A stretch of 64,000 nucleotides of DNA from Cyathus striatus (lineage: Eukaryota; Basidiomycota; Agaricomycetes; Agaricales; Nidulariaceae). Below, in pieces: positions 1 to 10,755 of the stretch. The notes under the pieces are model-generated. The model did no database searches and was not told where the DNA came from. It saw only the letters and a list, made by a program, of their open reading frames with translations. Numbering within the stretch: position 1 is the first letter of the stretch; every line of letters begins with the position of its first letter. The DNA is taken from the NCBI GenBank assembly GCA_025738555.1, contig JAOVFP010000018.1:2790001-2854000 (forward strand). Direction: 5' to 3'. Position numbers and translations under genes: made by a program.

Positions 1-1434
1 AGAGGGAGAAGCAAAGAGGGAAAATCATCGTGAAGAATTGCGAGAGATTCGAACTTCGGACCGAATGTAACGGTCAAAGTAGATGATGTACAATGTAGAA
101 AGAGGACTGGACTGCTTAGGTTGTAACTTGCATAAGCAATGAAGCAAATATGAAGCCCATAGCATTATAGCTTTCGCACATGTCACCCGCCCAATATTGT
201 GAGTATACATAGCAATTAAAATAGCCACGTGTGTATAGCAAATCTATACTTGTCGTTCTCAATGAATGTTAAATCCGTTGTGCGCCTTGATCCCGAAAGG
301 CCCTGCGTTGTGAACTTGGACAAATTTTCCAGTGTAGTATCCAATGCTAACGCGAAAGCCCCGGCGGTGACCAGGCATCCATCGCCTACTTTGACCGCGT
401 ATATTATGAATGCGCTTCAGCACTTGCAAACGAACTTCACTTACACTGTTGAAGAGGTGATAAGTCCGCTGGGCGTACCTAAACAAAGAATATTAAACGA
501 GTCGATCGAGATGTCCGTCTGATCTGGGGTGTTCTAAGGTGAAGGAAAATTGATTGATTTCTGTAGAATAACTACAGGGATTTATATACTAGAAAAACCA
601 ATAAATCTAAAATAAGTAAGAGTAATTATATCGGATGGAGGATGTAAAAGGAAAAGTGTGAAACATTAGAAATAAATAGGAAACTCAGTAAGATAGTCCA
701 ATGAGTTGAAGTTTGCGAGGAGACAAGTTTTCCAAACATCAGGGTCTGGTGTCGGTGCCGATGTCAGAGCTATTTTGAGAACTCGGAGTGTCGCAGGGGA
801 TTGGTGCAGTCGGGACGGTGTACGAAGAAGTATATTTTGAGGAAAGACTGAAACGAGCGAGTGGGGATGGTGATTGAACAGAGAGCGCGAGCGGAATGCG
901 TACGAACACATCAATGATGCGTGATGCATGATTACGTAATCGTATTTGGAACGTCTTCAGACGTGCGAGATATCGCGTTTCGCATCGCAGGCATTTTGCC
1001 TGCTCTACACTGTATCGAATTATCGACGAATGACGCATCAGAGATAACAAAGTGATGTGCACCACCGAAAGTACCAGGCTTCTTGTTGGAATTCCCAAGG
1101 AGATTATTGCAGTCAGTTGCAACTGCAATATTATTCATCATTATTTCCCGTTGTGAGGGCGAACGCCAATAGTAATGAGGTGTGGATACTGAAGTAGAAT
1201 CTGGCTTCGAGGGCCTACACTGAGGACCAGGGGAACTTTCATAGCCTTCAGCCATTAAAACGGCTGCTGTGAAGCTTGTCTTCGAAAGGACTTCAGAACT
1301 TAACGCTGGTGATTGCAAGCATCGGTTATGACGCGCGTGCGGTAGATCTGAGGCAATCCCTAAATGTGAAGAGCTGTAGCGCTAGTAGGAAGATGAACCT
1401 GCTAACCCAATAGCATCCCAGAGTGGCAGGAGTC
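1..1434 (-). pseudogene. Gene X copy 1: caspase-fragment/membrane-protein chimera, broken and cut by the window edge
   Basis: Reading the minus strand, this copy starts with a metacaspase-type active-site stretch (DSCHSG, 1417-1434) followed by DLPH.RHNR and a Ser/Pro-rich linker. Then comes a TFGGAHHFVISDASFVDNS motif (about 1020-1080), and after an intron a segment running toward a membrane portion that leaves the window. Just upstream of DSCHSG two bases are missing relative to the third copy at 14502-14519, so the caspase motif is out of frame with the preceding GAT.. stretch. A 556-bp insertion (450-1005) sits in the intron. No AGHG (catalytic His) exon is present. It is probably a pseudogene, or a gene that uses a later start such as the Met at 1318. 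Confidence 0.5.
450..1005. mobile_element. 556-bp insertion with 8-bp target-site duplication
   Basis: The sequence TACACTGT occurs at 442-449 and again at 1006-1013. Units 2 and 3 contain it once, with the flanks joined directly (near 6974 and 14093). This is a clean insertion with an 8-bp target duplication, the length typical of hAT elements. No convincing terminal inverted repeats were seen. A short palindrome (GCAGGCATTTTGCCTGC, about 988-1004) lies at one end and an ATTACGTAAT palindrome near 930. It falls in the gene X intron next to the splice donor, and the downstream copy of the duplication keeps a GTAAGT donor. Confidence 0.75.
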
Positions 1435-2337
1435 GAAAAAAACAGTGTGTTGCTCCTTGATTAGATATCTCGTCCATAGTACTGCACCGTACGTAGGCAT
1501 GGCAGTTGGACCAGCGCTAGCGGGAAGGAAGAGGGCCCGTGACGGTCAGGTCACTCTCCGCAAAATCCAAATTAGGAACAGATCCCAAGCGTACCCAGGA
1601 GCACCGCGACGGGAACTCCATACTGGAAGTGACCTCTCTCTAACCATCATCTGTATCGCTTCCTCTCCAGCCTCCTCCGACAACCTCTCACCGCTGTCTC
1701 ACCTGCCCGCTCCTTGCAATCAAGGATCAACTATCTACCGACATTTATATACATTTCTGTGTTACTGTTTCTAAAGTGTTCTCAATACTTCTGCTATGTT
1801 GGAGATATCTAGAGTACATTCTCTGCTATTCTACTACTACTGTTGCTGGGACGTTCTCAATGGTCCAGTAATGTTGTAGATGTCTCAAAGTCCATCTAGG
1901 CAAGTCCAGAACTAACCACACTTGGTGATCTCGGACTTTCCTAATTAATACTTCTTCCTCTTTAGGGGTTTTAATGATGGGGTCATATCAGATTGAGCAG
2001 CACAGCCGCGAAGTAATGAGAGGACAAGATACAAACAAATGAAAAGAAGAAGTAGAAATAAGCGGAAAAGGCGAGGAAATATGCTAACATCTAAGAATAG
2101 TTGAATATTCATAACAGTAGCACGAGCGGAGCCAGATTATCCACACGAACAAGACAACGCAGGGGCTTCCCTCGGAACATCTAAGTTAACGAAAAGCACC
2201 ATCCTCTGCCTGGGATAAACAAAATCATCGAAAACAACACGGAGTGTTAGAGAATATTGGATTTTCCTTTACGATGGACCATAGTGAAGTGTTAACATCC
2301 ATAATGACTGATGAATAAATCATCGCCTTTCCTGGGT

Positions 2338-4041
2338 TCAGGGATCCCAAACTCCTTCTCCGATATTCTTGAAGTCCAGGTAAGTAAACGCCAGAACTAT
2401 ATAATAAATAAAAATAGGCGTACGTACCAATGCATACGGTGCTCCGGAAGAAATCTACACAAATGTAAGTCAATCAATGCTGCAGAACAATGTACAGGGT
2501 GGATAATACATACCGTGGTCTCCTGTACGAATTTTGCTATAGGCGCCGGCTCTTGCCCTCTATCCATGGCATACTGTTTATGTCTGTCCCACACGTTCTC
2601 GTATAAACCCTTAACAGCACCCCTATACGTCAGGTCAGTGAAATATAGAGCCGTTGTAGCAGGAAAAAAAAGTATGACTACCTTAAATCGAAAAGCAAAT
2701 CCTCAAGTTTTGGATTGGGATTTTCTTCTAAGCATTTATAGATATCAGATGTGACATTCGCTTATGAGAAAGAGGAGACAAACCGAGGATATTAATCAGA
2801 TGCTGCGGGGGGGAATTGTTAGCCAGAATCCCAGTACCGACATATGGAAGGTGCAGCACCTGAGACATGGATTCCCCCTCGGCTTCCCATGCGCGCTGGT
2901 GATCCTTCGCAGCTGAAATACATATCTGAAAGTACCTTGTTAGAACACAAGTGCACTCACTGGGGTATTTCAACTTACGATAGTGGGACCATCGTCGGGC
3001 TCGGATGCCTGTGACTTACACAACCTCCCGTTGTCGCACGTGGTCTTCCAGTACTTATTTAATTTGGCCGCTATTGATCGGGGTCAGGGATGCACCATGT
3101 CCTTAGTATGTACTGCAGTGCGCCTCTTACGGTCGCCATCCTCCGCGATCGCGCTCTGGGTTTTCAAAGTTTCATTGCAGTGCGTGTGTGGTAGGTCTGT
3201 GGCGATCATTGGTTTTGAGCAAAAAAGCTGGTCGAAATATGAGTGTACATACCCAGTATCGTGCCAGAGTTGCAGCTGTCCATCACAGCGGTGAGCGTGA
3301 TGCCATACCCCAATGTGTCTATGAGGTGTTCTTTCAGGACATTGTCTTTGATGGGCCCATCCTCGGCGATCATGTCTTCATCAAAGAAGTGAAAAACATA
3401 CATTGAGAAGCATGTTGAAGGAATACATACATTCATCTTTCTTATCCTCTTCCTCCGTAATATCAGTAGCCTTTTTCTGCTCGCCATGTCCAGCATCTGT
3501 CCTTAAGTTAGTACGTACGTCTAGACATTCATTGCATACAAACAAAACACACAGTGGAAAAAGAGATGATCTCCAGCTTGAGCACTTTCCGTCAGTTCGT
3601 CAATGCACTTTAGCTACTCCTAGTTAGTCGCCAGAAAAAGGGTGAAAATCAACTATTGCTTACAATGTTTTCCTTATTAGGCCATAGGGACGATTCTGGA
3701 TCTTCCTTGCTCCCCATGACGGTAATATTTTCTTCTTCGTAATCGCATGAACCTTGCAGATGATGAAAATTAGTAAGAAACACCGAAAGGCATCCATTGA
3801 ACATACGAATAAGCCAGTCCTTCATCTTATCAACGTCTATATCGGGATTATGAAGCGCACCATCCCCTGTACCCCGGGAATCAATATAGCATCCATGTCC
3901 CGCCCAGACTTCTAAGAAATCATCTCTGTCACCAGTATCGGTCTCAGATGCACTCTCATCTATCTCCCCAGACCGCCCTCGCGCTGATCCACCGCCAGAC
4001 GGAATGGCGATCAACAAAGCCTTTTTCTGGTTTGTTGACAT
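2338..4041 (-). CDS. Metacaspase (peptidase C14, p20-type caspase domain), copy 1
   Basis: Thirteen exons can be joined by canonical sites into an open frame of 340 codons: 3807-4041, 3664-3752, 3553-3607, 3431-3496, 3253-3375, 3131-3196, 2979-3070, 2860-2925, 2784-2802, 2682-2727, 2514-2622, 2428-2454, 2338-2367. It begins MSTNQKKALLIAI, the usual metacaspase opening. It has KDWLIR..YEEENITVM, then FFHYAGHGEQ with catalytic His (about residue 130), and LTAVMDSCNSGT with catalytic Cys (about residue 183). The p10-like part has CISAAKDHQRAWEAEGESMS and NPNPKLEDLLF. Metacaspases cleave after Arg/Lys and act in stress and cell-death pathways. The His following the Cys, usual in DSCHSG, is Asn here. 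That residue is not the catalytic base. No N-terminal prodomain was found. The last small exon is the least certain. Confidence 0.88.
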
Positions 4042-4300
4042 GATGTCCTAAGATGAGAATATGCTGCGAAATGAAATGGGAAATCAACCGACGAGATACG
4101 AGTTGGACGCAAGGTGAAACGAAGTTGAGGAGTAAAGGGGGTAAGACTGAGGGAGAGTGCTGCTTACCAAGGAGTATTTGTGCTGGAGGAGATGGGATAT
4201 GAGGCTAGATAGAGGGAGCTAAGGATTCTGTGCAAGGCTCTCAAGAGCTGGGGAGAGGGCAAGACTGGAGAGCTGAGATGAAGGTGCTTGCCGCTCTTAA

Positions 4301-4307
4301 GTTTATA
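4301..4307 (-). promoter_or_regulatory. TATA-like box upstream of metacaspase copy 1
   Basis: On the minus strand TATAAAC lies about 260 bases before the ATG at 4041. The second unit has TATAAAAAC at the matching place (10146-10154). Position and conservation are the only evidence. Confidence 0.35.
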
Positions 4308-4423
4308 CAGCACTGGGGCTGTGTATTGCAGACATCAGATAGTGCTTGGGTATATGCATATGGCGGCTAGTGTTGATGTGAGAACCGAGGTGAGTCCAGT
4401 GAGTTCAAATGAGTTGTGATGTT

Positions 4424-4628
4424 TAGTCTCGAATTACCATCCGTTGACGCTCGTCCAAATCAGGGTTTGCGAGCGTCAGCGTCTAGGATAAATCGAGCAA
4501 CGTTAGCCCGCGGATAAGCAAACCCCTGGGGGTCTTGTCCGCGGGCTAACGTTGCTCGATTTATCCTAGACGCTGACGCTTGCAAATCCCGATTTGGACG
4601 AGCGTCAACAGATGGTAATTCGAGACCG
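4424..4628. mobile_element. Palindromic foldback element (MITE), unit 1
   Basis: About 90 bases from 4426 (GTCTCGAATTACCATC) are repeated as reverse complement ending at 4626, so nearly the whole element folds into one hairpin. The centre is around 4518-4530. The sequence TGTGATGTT flanks it on both sides (4415-4423 and 4629-4637), a 9-bp direct repeat as expected for a Mutator-like target duplication. It has no coding capacity. It sits between gene Y and the metacaspase, in the metacaspase upstream region. The family is inferred only from arm length and the 9-bp repeat. Confidence 0.8.
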
Positions 4629-4993
4629 TGTGATGTTAACGCACCTTGAGGTGCCCGAATTAGAAATTGGTGGCGCCTCAAGACGATTTAGGAGTGAAAA
4701 AGAGTAAAACACAGAGGATGTTTACATGCATCAGGCCTCAGCATCAAACCTTTGATCTCATCTTCCGTGCATTGTGCTCTCTTGGTGCTCTCAGCTGGTT
4801 CCTATTTCTAACCCACACACACGCATGGATATAAACTGGATAAAAATATAGATTTATTGCTGGTGTATCAACCTAATTTGGTTTCGGTTTTGGTTTCGTT
4901 ACCGATTCCTTTAGTCCTCCAACGGCTGGGCGATTAGGTCGCCCCCGCGCCCCACTGTAGCAACACATTCTGAGTATGTAAAACGCTGCTGAA

Positions 4994-6118
4994 TTAACTG
5001 TTAACATACATGCCATCTGGAAGGTACTGCATCCAACTGTCATCATCATCACTTTCGTCCTCGCTTGAGTAAATGTCTATATGTTCACCCTTTTCTTCCT
5101 CTCCTGCAGACTTTGTTGCAGCTTCTTCTCCTCCAGAAAGCACTCGTGATGGGCTAAGAAAATATTATGTCACACAATCTACGAATCGGCCAGATAACTC
5201 ACATATCATCGATGTCGCCTTCGACAATCGGTCCATCTTCGTTCACCAAGGAGGGAATTATATCCTCCTTTGGATTCTCGGATTCTAAAGGAACATAATC
5301 GCACAAGTTGGACGGTACCACCGTCGGTTCTACATGCTCGGCGCATTTTTCCTCGACTCTGGTCTGCGTTCCATTACTGTCCTTGACCAAATCGGGAGAA
5401 ACACCGTCCAGTGTATCCATGTTTCCTATTCATAGTGGATAAGACATGAGCGATATTAAATCTCACGACCGTGAACGACAGCACTAACGTGTGGGTCGAA
5501 GAAGATGAGTGTGTGTAAGCCAACCCTGCGAATTACCATTCCTAAGAGACTTCATTTATAACAATCGTAAGCACGCGCTTATTTTGACATGATAGAAGAA
5601 GTTCCGCTCAAACCTCCGCAATAAGCTACCGGTAGGCGCACGTAAGGCTTCTTTGCACCCAGGATCATCCAGTGTGTTGTCCTTTTTAGGACCTTTTCTT
5701 CCAGGTTTTCACCGCCTTAGGGGCGATAAAAGACCAATTATATGGCATTGAATCACGCAAACGGTAAGTAGTTACATACACCTATATCATTAGTTGACAC
5801 CGATCAATGCTTACTTGCCGGAACGCGCACGTTCCCCAGCAGATAAGTATAGTGATGTATGCCTCCGAAACTTCAGGCAGCTTGACGAAATCTACAAAAA
5901 TGTTAATATTTATCGTAGCCAGTTGCAATCAAAGTATCATTTATCTAACGTTGACCGTCCGTGATGGCGAAAGCTGGGAGTAACGAGGTGAAGAGATTGA
6001 CGCACTTAAACTTGATAATCAATCTGATGCCATGAGAGGTTTTACATACTTTAGTTGCAGGAGAAACTGTTATTTCCAAAGAGTGTACAAAAACGCGCGG
6101 AGTCTCGGAACTGCACAT
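4994..6118 (-). CDS. Gene Y copy 1: unknown multi-exon protein with acidic C-terminus
   Basis: The family is not recognised. A first exon at 6050-6118 begins MCSSETPRVFVHSLEITV and ends at a GTATGT donor. The last two exons are clear: one within about 5211-5420 (PTVVPSNLCDYVPLESE, then GPIVEGDIDD) is joined by a GTGAGT...TTAG intron to a final exon ending at 4994 with an acidic stretch (SSEDESDDDDSW) and QYLPDGMYVNS. The middle (about 5430-6040) carries short conserved coding-like pieces (DFVKLPEVSEAYITILICW near 5830-5890, GGENLEEKVLKRTTHW near 5665-5715) whose exact splicing I could not settle. The same exons recur in unit 2. Its start lies only about 50 bases below the end of gene X copy 2. 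Confidence 0.45.
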
Positions 6119-6166
6119 TGGGAAATAAAGGGCAGGTTTTGGTAATGTAGTAGAGGGAGTCAGCGC

Positions 6167-7396
6167 TTAGTGCTCAACCTCGCTAGTAGCTGTATCACAA
6201 TCTGTCATTGAGGCTGGGAACATACACTGGAGACGGAATAAGAAGGGAAACAGGTGTAGATGATTCACCGCGCTTGAAGGTGTGAAACAGAGATAATCAT
6301 CCCGAACGATTGTCTGGGACTTGGATAGACCGTGGTTGGCGGACGACCCACAAGGACTGGAAAGGAAGGTTGCACTAGTGTTGTGCAGATTTGGAGTGAG
6401 GGAAATGACTTCTCTAGATCGACGATCGGCAAACTCCTGGACCACTGTCTTTCCTTTGCTCGTAGCTGTTGGCTAGAATTGGGAGCGATGATACCAGAAT
6501 CACGTATGGTAAATAAGACGCAGAAGTACACGAGGACAAAGAACGTATTAAGTCCTGGTTTTAGAGACGACAGCGATGAAGAAAAAGCAAAGACTATAGA
6601 GCCACTGGAAGACGATCCAGAAAGAGAGCTGGACTGCTTAGGTTGTAACTTGCATAAGCAATGAAGCAAATATGAGGCCCATAGCATTATAGCATTCGTA
6701 CATGTCACTCGCCCAATATTGTGAGTATACATAGCAATTAAAATAGCCACGTGTGTATAGCAAATCTATACTTGTCGTTCTCGATGAATGTTAAATCCGT
6801 TGAGCGCCTTGATCCCGAAAAGCCCTGTGTTGTGAACTTGGACAAGTTTTCCAGTGTAGTATCCAATGCTAACGCGAAAGCCCCAGCGGTGACCAGGCTT
6901 CCATCACCTACTTTGACTGTGTATACTATGAACCTTGTGCTTCAGCACATTGCAAACGAACTTCACTTACACTGTATCGAATTATCGACGAATGATGTAT
7001 CAGATATAAAAAAGTGACGTACACCACCGAAAGTACCAGGCTTCTTGTCGGAATTCCCAAGGAAATTATCGCAGTCAGTTGCAATTGCAATGTGATTCAC
7101 CATTATTTCCCGTTGTGAGGGCGAACGCCAAGAGTAATGAGGTGTGGATACTGAAGTAGAATCCGGGCTCGAGGACCTATGCTGAGGGCCAGGGGAACTT
7201 TCATAGCCTTCAGCCATTGGAACGGCTGCTGTGAAGCTTGTCTCCGAAAGGATTTCAGAACTTAACGCTGGTGATTGCAAGCATCGGTTATGACGCGTGT
7301 GCGGTAGGTCTCAGGCAATCCCTAAACGTGAAGAGCTGTAGCGCTAGTAGGAAGATGAACCTGCTAATCCAATAGCATCCCAGAGTGGCAGGAGTC
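6167..7396 (-). pseudogene. Gene X copy 2: caspase-fragment/membrane-protein chimera
   Basis: On the minus strand a DSCHSG caspase stretch (7379-7396) leads through a Ser/Pro-rich linker to KKPGTFGGVRHFFISD. An intron (donor GTAAGT) follows, then GDGSLVTAGAFALALDTTLE.., and finally a hydrophobic segment (LNTFFVLVYFCVLF) with IRDSGIIAPNSSQQLRAKE. The last part clearly matches the protein at 16352-17431 (IIRDPGIVAPNSSKRLRGKD). The chain stops at TSEVEH, where the paralogue continues for about 115 residues. The same two-base loss before DSCHSG as in copy 1 breaks the caspase frame. The splice donor after the caspase motif is also damaged (GATTAG for GTTAGC). It may still be transcribed from an internal start. 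Confidence 0.5.
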
Positions 7397-8253
7397 GAAC
7401 AAAATGATGTGTTGCTCCTTGGTTTGATATCTCGTCCATAGTACTGCACCGTAGGCATGGCAGTTGGGCCAGCGCTAGCAGGAAGGGAGAGGGCCCGTGA
7501 CGGTCAGGTCACTCTCTGCAAAATCCAAATTAGGAACAGATCCCAAGCGGCTCAAGGATGGAAGTGACCTCTCTCTAACCATCATCTGTACCGCTTCTTC
7601 CTCTCCAGCCTCCTCCGACAACCTCTCACCGCTATCTCACCTGCCCGCTCCTTGCAATCGAGGATCAACTATCTGCCGACATTTATATACATTTCTGTGT
7701 TACTGTTTCCAAAGTGTTCTCAATACTTCTGCTATGTTGGAGATATCTAGAGTACATTCCCTGCTATTCCATTACTACTGTTGCTGGGACGTTCTCAATG
7801 GTCCAGTAATGTTGTAGATACCTCAAAGTCCATCTAGGCAAGTCCAGAGTTAACCACACTTGGTGATCTCAGACTTTCCTAATTAATACTTCTTCCTCTT
7901 TAGGGGTTTTAATGATGGGGCCATATCAGATTGAGCGGGACAGCCGCGAAGTAATGAGAGGACAAGATACAAAAAATGAAGAGAAGAGTAGAAATAAGTG
8001 GAAAAGGCGAAGAAATAAGCTAACGTCTAAGAATAGTTGAATATTCGTAACAGTAGCACGAGTGGAGCCCGATTATCCACACGAACAAGACAACGCAGGA
8101 GCTTCCCTCAGAACACCTAAGTTAACAAAAAGCATCATCCTCCGCCTGGGATAAATAAAATCATCGAAGACAACACGGAGTGTTAGAGAATATTGAGTTT
8201 TCCTTTATGATAGACCATAATGACCGATGAATAAATCATCGCCTTTCCTGGGT

Positions 8254-9905
8254 TCAGGGATCCAAAACTCCTTCTCCGATATTCTTGAAATCCAGGTAAG
8301 TAAACGCCGGAATTATATAATAAATAAAAATAGGCGTACGTACCAATGCATATGGTACTCTGGAAGAAATCTACACAAATGTAAAGTCAATCAATGTTGT
8401 AGAACAATGTACGGGGTGGATAATACATACCATAGTCTCCTGTACGAAACGTGCTATAGTCTTCGGCCGTTTCCCTTCTTCCCTGACCTTCTGTACATAT
8501 CTGTTATATACATATGTGTATAATTTCTTAACATCATCCCTATACGTCAGGTCAGTGAAATATAGAGCCGTTGTAGCAGGAAAAAAAAGTATGACTACCT
8601 TAAATGGATAAGCAAATCCTCAAGTTTTGGCTTAGGGTTTTTTTCTAAGCATTTATAGATATCAGATGTGATATTCGCTTATGATAAAGAGGAGACAAAC
8701 CGAGGATATTAATCAGATACTGGGAAAGAGGAATTGTCAGCCAGAACCCCAGTACCGACATATGGAAAGTGCAGTACCTGAGACATGGTGTCCTCGGTTT
8801 CCCATGCGCGCTGGTGATCCTTTGCAGATGAAATACATATCTGAAAGTACCTTGTTAGAGCACAAGTTCACTCACTGGGGTATTTCAACTTACGATAGTG
8901 GGACCATAGTCGGGCTCGGATGCCTGTGACTTACAAAACCTCCCGTTGTCGCACATCTCATTTGGTTTCGGTTTGGCCACTGTTGATCGGGGTCAGGAAT
9001 GTACTATGTCCTTATGTACTGCAGTGTGCCTATTACCATCATCCTCCGCAACCGCTCTATGAGTTTTCTGAGGTTCATTGCAGTGCCAGTGTGGTAGGTC
9101 TGTGGCGATCATTGGTTTTGAGCAAAAAAGCTGGTCGAAATATAAGTGTACATACCCAGTATCGTGCCAGAGTTGCAGCTGTCCATCACAGCGGTGAGCG
9201 TGATGCCATACTGCAATGTGTCTATGAGGTGTTTTTTCAGGTCATTGTCTTTGATGGCCCCATCCTCGGTGATCATGTCTTCATTAAAGAAGTGAAAAAC
9301 ATAAATTGAGAAGCATGTTGAAGGAATACATACATTCGTCTTTCTTGTCTTCTTCCTCCGTAAGATCAGGACCCCCCTCCTGCTCTACCTGCATGCCATG
9401 TCCAGCATCTGCCCTTAAGTTAGTACATACGTCTAGACATTCATTGCATACAAACAAAACACACAGTGGAAAAAGAGATGATCTCCAGGTTGGGCATTTC
9501 TGGTGAGTTGGTCAATGCACTTTAGCTACTCCTAGTTAGTCGCCAGAAAAAGGGTGAAAATCAACTATTGCTTACAACGTTTTTCTTGCCAGGCCATAGG
9601 GGCGATTGTGAATTTTCACGGCTCCTCATGACGGTAATATTTTTTTCTTCGTAACCGCATGATTCTTACAGATGATGAAAATTAGTAAGAAACACCGAAA
9701 GGCATCCATTGAACATACCAATAAGACATTTCTTCATCCTATCAACATCTATATCGGGATTCAAAAGCACACCATTACCCCGAGAACCAATACAGCATCC
9801 ACGTGCCGCCCACTCTTCTAAGACATCATCTCTGCCACGAGTACCGGTCTCAGATGCACTCCCATCTATCACCCCCGGAATGGCGATCAACAAAGCCTTT
9901 TTCAT
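8254..9905 (-). CDS. Metacaspase (peptidase C14), copy 2
   Basis: This copy has the same exon plan as 2338-4041. It begins MKKALLIAIPG at 9905. An upstream in-frame Met at 9980 is possible but would add residues not seen in copy 1. An apparent in-frame TAA near 9672 lies inside the first intron (GTATGT...CTGTAAG) and does not break the gene. The catalytic His is in YAGHGMQ (9395-9406) and the catalytic Cys in DSCNSG (9166-9183). Later exons give ICISSAKDHQRAWETEDTMS and NPKPKLEDLLIHL, ending NIGEGVLDP. Several exons differ strongly from copy 1 (AGHG exon, the exon after the Cys, and the RDDVKKLYTYVYNRY exon) while introns stay similar. It is likely functional. Confidence 0.83.
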
Positions 9906-10145
9906 ATGCTGCGAAATGAAATGGGAAATCAACTGACGAGATACGAGTTGGACGCAAGGTGAAATGAAGTTGAGGAGCAAAGGGGGTAAGACTGAGGGAA
10001 AATGCTGCCTACCAAGGAATATTTGTACTGGAGGAGATGGGATATGAAGCTAGATAGAGGGAACTAAGGATTCTGTGCAAGGCTCTTAAGAGCTGGGGAG
10101 AGGGCAAGACTGGAGAGCTGAGATGAAGATGCTTGCCGCTCTTAA

Positions 10146-10154
10146 GTTTTTATA
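10146..10154 (-). promoter_or_regulatory. TATA-like box upstream of metacaspase copy 2
   Basis: TATAAAAAC on the minus strand, about 245 bases before the ATG at 9905, matches the position of the TATA-like box in unit 1. Confidence 0.35.
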
Positions 10155-10270
10155 CAGGACTGGGGCTGTGCATTGTAGGCATCAGATAGTGCTCGGGTAT
10201 ATGCATATTGCGTTTAGTGTTGCTGTGAGGGCCAAGGTGAGTCCAGTGAGTTCAAGTGAGTTGTGATGTT

Positions 10271-10514
10271 TACTATCTTGAATTACCCATCCGTTGACGC
10301 TCGTCCAAATCGGGATGTGCAAGCATCATGCATCAGCGTCTAGGATAAATCGAGCAACGTTAGCGCGCGGACAAGCATCTGAGAGGCCCGAAGGGGTTGT
10401 TCTCGAGCCTCTCAGATGCTTGTCCGCGCGCCAACGTTGCTCGATTTATCCTAGACGCTGATGCTTGCACATCCCGATTTAGACGAGCGTCAACGGATGG
10501 TTAATTCGAGACCG
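10271..10514. mobile_element. Palindromic foldback element (MITE), unit 2
   Basis: This is the same element as 4424-4628, with arms from about 10276 to 10510 and the same 9-bp flanking TGTGATGTT (10262-10270 and 10515-10523). The centre (about 10376-10430) holds an extra inverted pair (AAGCATCTGAGAGGC and its complement) that is missing from the unit 1 copy. The identical flanks mean the insertion came before the segment duplication. Confidence 0.8.
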
Positions 10515-10755
10515 TGTGATGTTAATGCACCTTGAGGTGCCCGAATTAGAAATTGGTGGCGCCTCAAGACGATTTAAGAGTGAAAAAGAGTAAAACACAG
10601 AGGGTGTTTACATATTTGACTAGTCAAACATCATACATCAGGCCTCAGCATCAAACCCCTGATCTCATCCTCCGTGCATTGTGCTCTCTTGGTGCTCTCA
10701 GCTGGTTCCTATTTCTAACCCACACACGCGCATGAATATAAACTGGATATAAATA

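Larger units (their letters stand above)
103..6625 (-). repeat. Tandem duplication unit 1 (X - metacaspase - Y module)
   Basis: This block is repeated in direct orientation as 6626-13756 and partly as 13757 to about 14540. All three start at the same sequence, around a GGACTGCTTAGG motif at 108, 6631 and 13762. Each unit carries, in increasing coordinates, the front of gene X, a metacaspase, a foldback element and gene Y, all on the minus strand. Long runs are near-identical between copies by eye. Length differences come from mobile insertions (450-1005 in unit 1, 10756-11548 in unit 2) and an unexplained extra block of about 385 bases at 11551-11935 in unit 2. I could not compute exact identity. 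Confidence 0.85.

Noticed and set aside
229..522. Plus-strand frame over gene X copy 1, also seen at 6751-7017 and 13857-14132
   Set aside because: It is the reverse of the conserved minus-strand X exon. Conservation follows the minus-strand frame and its intron.
4460..4681. Minus-strand frame over the palindrome
   Set aside because: It falls wholly on the foldback element arms and has no protein features.
9666..9980. Metacaspase copy 2 as a pseudogene because of an in-frame TAA
   Set aside because: The TAA lies in an intron with a GTATGT donor, branch site and AG acceptor. Splicing gives the same protein plan as copy 1.
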